This document shows, piece by piece, positions 61,627-64,000 of a DNA stretch of 64,000 nt; within the stretch, counting starts at the first letter, position 1; each line of letters begins with the position of its first letter. A program made the translations under genes and the position numbers. This stretch comes from Egibacteraceae bacterium. GTDB taxonomy: Bacteria; Actinomycetota; Nitriliruptoria; Euzebyales; Egibacteraceae. The notes under the pieces are model-generated. The model worked only from the letters and a program-made list of their open reading frames with translations, was not told the origin of the DNA and ran no database searches. The DNA lies in contig JAUJNX010000006.1 in assembly GCA_030447925.1 (NCBI GenBank), forward strand, positions 19,819-83,818, written 5' to 3'.

Positions 61627-62520
61627 ATGACCGGTCGCGCCGCGACGGCGGCGGCATGCGCCGTGCTCGTCCTGCTGGGGGCCTGGCTGGCCTGGCGGCC
61701 TGGCGGGCAGCGGCCGGTCGTGGTCGGGGTCGGCGCCGGCGTCGAGCAGCGCGTGCTGGCCGCCATCGCCGTCCAGGCCCTGCGCGACGCGGGCATCGCC
61801 GCGGAGCCGGCCGACGTGGGCGGCGACACCCGCGGGCTGCGCGGGGCGGCGGCGCAGGGCGACATCGACCTGTACTGGGACTACACCGGCGCGGCGTGGG
61901 CGCTGTCGCTGGGCCAGGAGGACCCCGACGAGGACCCGCGCGAGTCCTTCGACCGGGTCGCGGTGGCCGAGGAGGGGTCGCGCAGCGGGCTGCGCTGGCT
62001 GGGGCCCAGCCAGGCCAACGCGACCCTGGCGCTGTTCGTGCGCGCCGACGACGTGGCGGAGGGCGACCGGACCCTGTCATGGGTCGCGCGGACCCTGTCG
62101 GAGGGCGGCGGGCCGCTGTGCGCGGACCCGGCGTTCGTCGCCCGCGACGGCGGGCTGCCGTCGCTGGCCGAGGCCTACGCCATCGGCGACGGGCTGACGG
62201 TCGTGGAGGCCGACGAGGCCGACGCCATCGACGGCGTGGCGGAGGGGCGGTGCTTCGCCGGCCTGGCCACGGCCACGTCGGGGACGGCGCGCAACGCCGC
62301 GCTCGTGCCCGTCACCGACGACCTGACCGTCTTCCCGGCCTTCGTGGTCGCCCCCGTGGTGCGCCGGGCCACCCTGGACCGGGTGCCCGGCCTGGAGGCG
62401 GCCCTGGCCCCCGCGCTGGCGCGGCTGACCACCGAGCAGCTCGCCGGCCTCAACGCCGTCGCCGAGGGCGAACAGGCCGACGTCACCGCCCTCGCCCAGC
62501 GCTTCCTCGGCAGCGCCTAG
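61627..62520 (+). CDS. Osmoprotectant/glycine-betaine-type substrate-binding protein
   Basis: A 297-residue exported solute-binding protein of the OpuAC/ProX-like type. The N-terminus has a hydrophobic segment (AAACAVLVLLGAWLAWR) without an obvious lipobox. The mature part shows QGDIDLYWDYTGAAWAL, an aromatic ligand-box-like stretch, and PSLAEAYAIGDGLTVVE. It is divergent from the lipoprotein gene. Permease and ATPase genes are not within the window on either side. Confidence 0.78.
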   Translation: MTGRAATAAACAVLVLLGAWLAWRPGGQRPVVVGVGAGVEQRVLAAIAVQALRDAGIAAEPADVGGDTRGLRGAAAQGDIDLYWDYTGAAWALSLGQEDPDEDPRESFDRVAVAEEGSRSGLRWLGPSQANATLALFVRADDVAEGDRTLSWVARTLSEGGGPLCADPAFVARDGGLPSLAEAYAIGDGLTVVEADEADAIDGVAEGRCFAGLATATSGTARNAALVPVTDDLTVFPAFVVAPVVRRATLDRVPGLEAALAPALARLTTEQLAGLNAVAEGEQADVTALAQRFLGSA

Positions 62521-62617
62521 GACGGGTTGCCGCGACTGGGGTGATGGCGCGCGAGACCATGCCCCGTCCGCTTCTCACGGTGAGACGCCTCCAACCCGGG
62601 TCGCCGTTGCAGCGCAG

Positions 62618-62646
62618 TTGCCTACAGGCACCTGAGCATGTACTTT
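62618..62646 (+). promoter_or_regulatory. Candidate promoter of the membrane protein/HTH pair
   Basis: TTGCCT (62618-62623) and TACTTT (62641-62646) are 17 bp apart, just before an unusually AT-rich stretch (GGGAAATAAAAGC). The 168-bp gap after the binding-protein gene contains nothing else recognised. Confidence 0.4.
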
Positions 62647-62688
62647 CCTGTCGGGAAATAAAAGCCCGAAAAGAAGGAGAGAGTGGGC

Positions 62689-63150
62689 GTGACGGCGATC
62701 AGCGGGCAGGAGGCGGATCGGGCCCTGGCCGACGTGGAGGCTCGGCAGCGGCAGGTAGATGCCGCCAGGACCGGTCACTGGTGGGTGCACGTACTGTTCG
62801 CGGTCCTGTTGGGGGGAGGCATCGCGGCAACCGGCCTCGACAGCCCACCCGTGCGTGTCGCCGTCTGGGCCCTGGTGGGCGCGGTGATCGTGGGGGGGGA
62901 GACGGCCTCGCGCCGTCCCCAGGTAGCAGCCCTGCTGGGCATGCCCGCCCGGCGGCGACCGGGGTTCAGCGGCCGCCAGGTGGCGGCCACGGTCCTGCTC
63001 ATCCTCTTGGTGAACGTGGTGCCGCCGCTGACTCGGCCAGACGGGACAACGGACTGGACCATAGAGGGTGTGGTGACGGGTCTCATCTACCTGGCCCACG
63101 CGCTGCTGATCTACCCGGCGGTCATGCGCTTCTCGAGCTGGAGGCGCTAG
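62689..63150 (+). CDS. Four-helix membrane protein
   Basis: A 153-residue membrane protein with about four hydrophobic segments (WWVHVLFAVLLGGGIAATG, VAVWALVGAVIVGG, QVAATVLLILLVNVVPPL, VVTGLIYLAHALLIYPAVM). GTG 62689 has AAGGAG nine bases upstream; GTG 62683 is too close to it. The HTH gene begins three bases after its stop. Membrane protein plus winged-helix pairs of this kind are frequent in actinobacteria; role unknown. Confidence 0.7.
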   Translation: MTAISGQEADRALADVEARQRQVDAARTGHWWVHVLFAVLLGGGIAATGLDSPPVRVAVWALVGAVIVGGETASRRPQVAALLGMPARRRPGFSGRQVAATVLLILLVNVVPPLTRPDGTTDWTIEGVVTGLIYLAHALLIYPAVMRFSSWRR

Positions 63151-63153
63151 GCG

Positions 63154-63561
63154 GTGAACGCGCCCACGGACCTGGACGCATTGCTCGTCGACCCGACCCG
63201 GCTGGCCATCGCGGCGCTGCTCGCCGCGGCGGAGTGGGCGGAGTTCCCGTTCGTGCGCGACGCGGTCGGCCTCAGCGACTCCGCACTGTCCAAGCAGGCC
63301 GCCACGCTGGAACGTGCCGGATACGTGGAGGTTAGCAAGGGCTACATCGGCAAGCGCCCGCGCACCTGGCTCAAGCTCAGCGAAGCGGGGCGGTCGGTCC
63401 TGTCCGCCCACATCGAGGAACTGCAGCGCATCGCCGACGACGCTGCGCGTTCCGGCCCCGCGCCTGGGCACAGCCGCGAACACGGCCCGGGCGGGCCCGT
63501 GACCACCGAGGGGGCCGGGCCGACCGGGGCGCGGGCGGAAGCCCACGCCGGTGCGGGCTGA
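63154..63561 (+). CDS. Winged-helix transcriptional regulator (MarR/ArsR-like)
   Basis: A 135-residue regulator: DPTRLAIAALLAAAEWAEF, recognition region LSDSALSKQAATLERAGYVEV, wing KGYIGKRPRTWLKLSEAG, then a disordered tail of about 35 residues rich in Gly, Pro and Ala. GTG 63154 lies three bases after the membrane protein stop, so the two are co-transcribed. It probably represses its own operon. Confidence 0.82.
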   Translation: MNAPTDLDALLVDPTRLAIAALLAAAEWAEFPFVRDAVGLSDSALSKQAATLERAGYVEVSKGYIGKRPRTWLKLSEAGRSVLSAHIEELQRIADDAARSGPAPGHSREHGPGGPVTTEGAGPTGARAEAHAGAG

Positions 63562-63792
63562 ACCACGCCCTGCGGCCCGCCGGCTTCGCACCACGCGGTT
63601 GACGGGGTGGCGGAGACGCCGCTACGCTGACCCGACAATCGAACACGTGTTCGATTGCCCAGGCCCGGGTGGTGGTCGGACGTGCGGGGAAGGCGCGTCG
63701 CGGCCTCCGCCCGGGCCGCCACGACGGCGGAGCTTCCCCCCGCCGTCGCGGTCCTTCCCGCTCGAACCGCTACGCGGGAGGCCTGTGCGCGG
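63562..63792. other. Intergenic region with SOS box
   Basis: 231 bp between the HTH gene and the right-edge gene. The LexA-type palindrome is the only strong feature. A GC-rich CCGCCGTCG tract follows. I see no separate gene in it. Confidence 0.5.
63636..63657. promoter_or_regulatory. LexA-type SOS box
   Basis: A perfect 22-bp palindrome centred on TCGAACACGTGTTCGA, which fits the actinobacterial LexA consensus (TCGAAC-N4-GTTCGA). It sits 136 bp upstream of the DUF6504 start, near the promoter position for a DNA-damage-induced gene. In this AT content it is a strong outlier. Confidence 0.88.
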
Positions 63793-64000
63793 ATGACGAA
63801 GCGGTACCGGGAACCGGTGTCGGTGGAGGAGCGGTCCGAGGAGCCCGCCGCCTTCCGCTGGCGGGGGCGCACGTACCGCGTGGTGGCGGTGCTGGGCCAC
63901 TGGCGCGAGGACGCGGGCTACTGGACGGGGGGCGGCGTCGAGGTCCCCCAGCGCGACCTGTGGCGCGTCGAGGCCCGCAACGGCAGCCCGACCCGTGGCG
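63793..64000 (+). CDS. DUF6504 protein, truncated by window edge
   Basis: The first 69 residues of a protein that runs past the window: YREPVSVEERSEEPAAFRWRGRTYRVVAVLGHW, then QRDLWRVEARNGSPTRG. This matches the DUF6504 pattern, a small protein typically next to imuA/imuB/dnaE2 (error-prone repair) genes in actinobacteria. The LexA box upstream supports a DNA-damage role. ATG 63793 has GGGAGG some 12 bases upstream. Confidence 0.75.
   Translation, partial: MTKRYREPVSVEERSEEPAAFRWRGRTYRVVAVLGHWREDAGYWTGGGVEVPQRDLWRVEARNGSPTRG

Noticed and set aside
63551..63796. An 81-codon plus-strand frame between the HTH gene and DUF6504
   Set aside because: It runs through the LexA palindrome and is composed of Arg/Pro/Gly, without a ribosome site; not a credible gene.

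Overview
The window is about 64 kb of very GC-rich (roughly 75%), gene-dense DNA read on both strands. Frequent GTG/TTG starts, 1-4 bp stop/start overlaps, DUF1707, DUF6457 and DUF6504 proteins, an F420/PPOX-type enzyme, a mycoredoxin-like protein, HemQ, a PASTA-domain PknB kinase and an Lrp-lat-pcd lysine module all point to an actinobacterium. I infer a deep-branching or non-model lineage (Nitriliruptoria/Egibacter-like is a guess from style, not a demonstrated identity). No rRNA, tRNA, CRISPR array or replication origin was seen.

Layout. 0.3-3.7 kb: Lrp regulator divergent from lysine 6-aminotransferase and a semialdehyde dehydrogenase (lysine to 2-aminoadipate). 3.8-11.2 kb: DUF1707/LiaF-like protein, GMC oxidoreductase, ThDP enzyme, small proteins, an ArsR-SRPBCC fusion, a class III CoA transferase. 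11.3-15.2 kb: ABC-F ATPase coupled to an ABC exporter. 15.2-23.4 kb: periplasmic Cu/Zn SOD, glutamate synthase large subunit with a terminator-like leader, a Fur-catalase pair, MobA. 23.5-27.0 kb: formaldehyde dehydrogenase, glyoxalase-fold protein, FdhD, DUF6457, mycoredoxin, PPOX enzyme (C1 and redox handling). 27.0-33.7 kb: SDR, Cys-less ArsC-like protein plus an ATP-grasp-like protein, HAD phosphatase, HU, HemQ, acyl-CoA ligase and PIG-L deacetylase. 34.2-44.7 kb: rhomboid, SRPBCC, baeRF, ROK kinase, acyltransferase, GH3 hexosaminidase, FGGY kinase, phosphofructokinase, threonine aldolase, 6-4/FeS photolyase.

44.7-54.1 kb is the most unusual part: a catabolic island with a TauE/SafE exporter, a diaminopropionate ammonia-lyase-like enzyme, two SDRs, a gamma-glutamyltransferase-like protein, an M20 amidohydrolase, a GntR/FCD regulator, a free-standing lipoyl-domain protein and 2-oxoacid dehydrogenase E1 alpha and beta. 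Two of its promoters carry the same GATTGGATCC element, which looks like the operator of the GntR protein. Three genes here are broken by single-base losses in C/G runs, most simply sequence error.

54.2-64 kb: a YgjP-type metallopeptidase, a methyltransferase coupled to a type III polyketide synthase, an IS481-family element inserted exactly at the shared stop site of the PKS and pknB, pknB itself, small membrane proteins, a Tat lipoprotein, an orphan osmoprotectant-binding protein, a membrane protein/HTH pair, and at the right edge a strong LexA-type palindrome ahead of a truncated DUF6504 gene, probably the start of a mutagenesis cassette.
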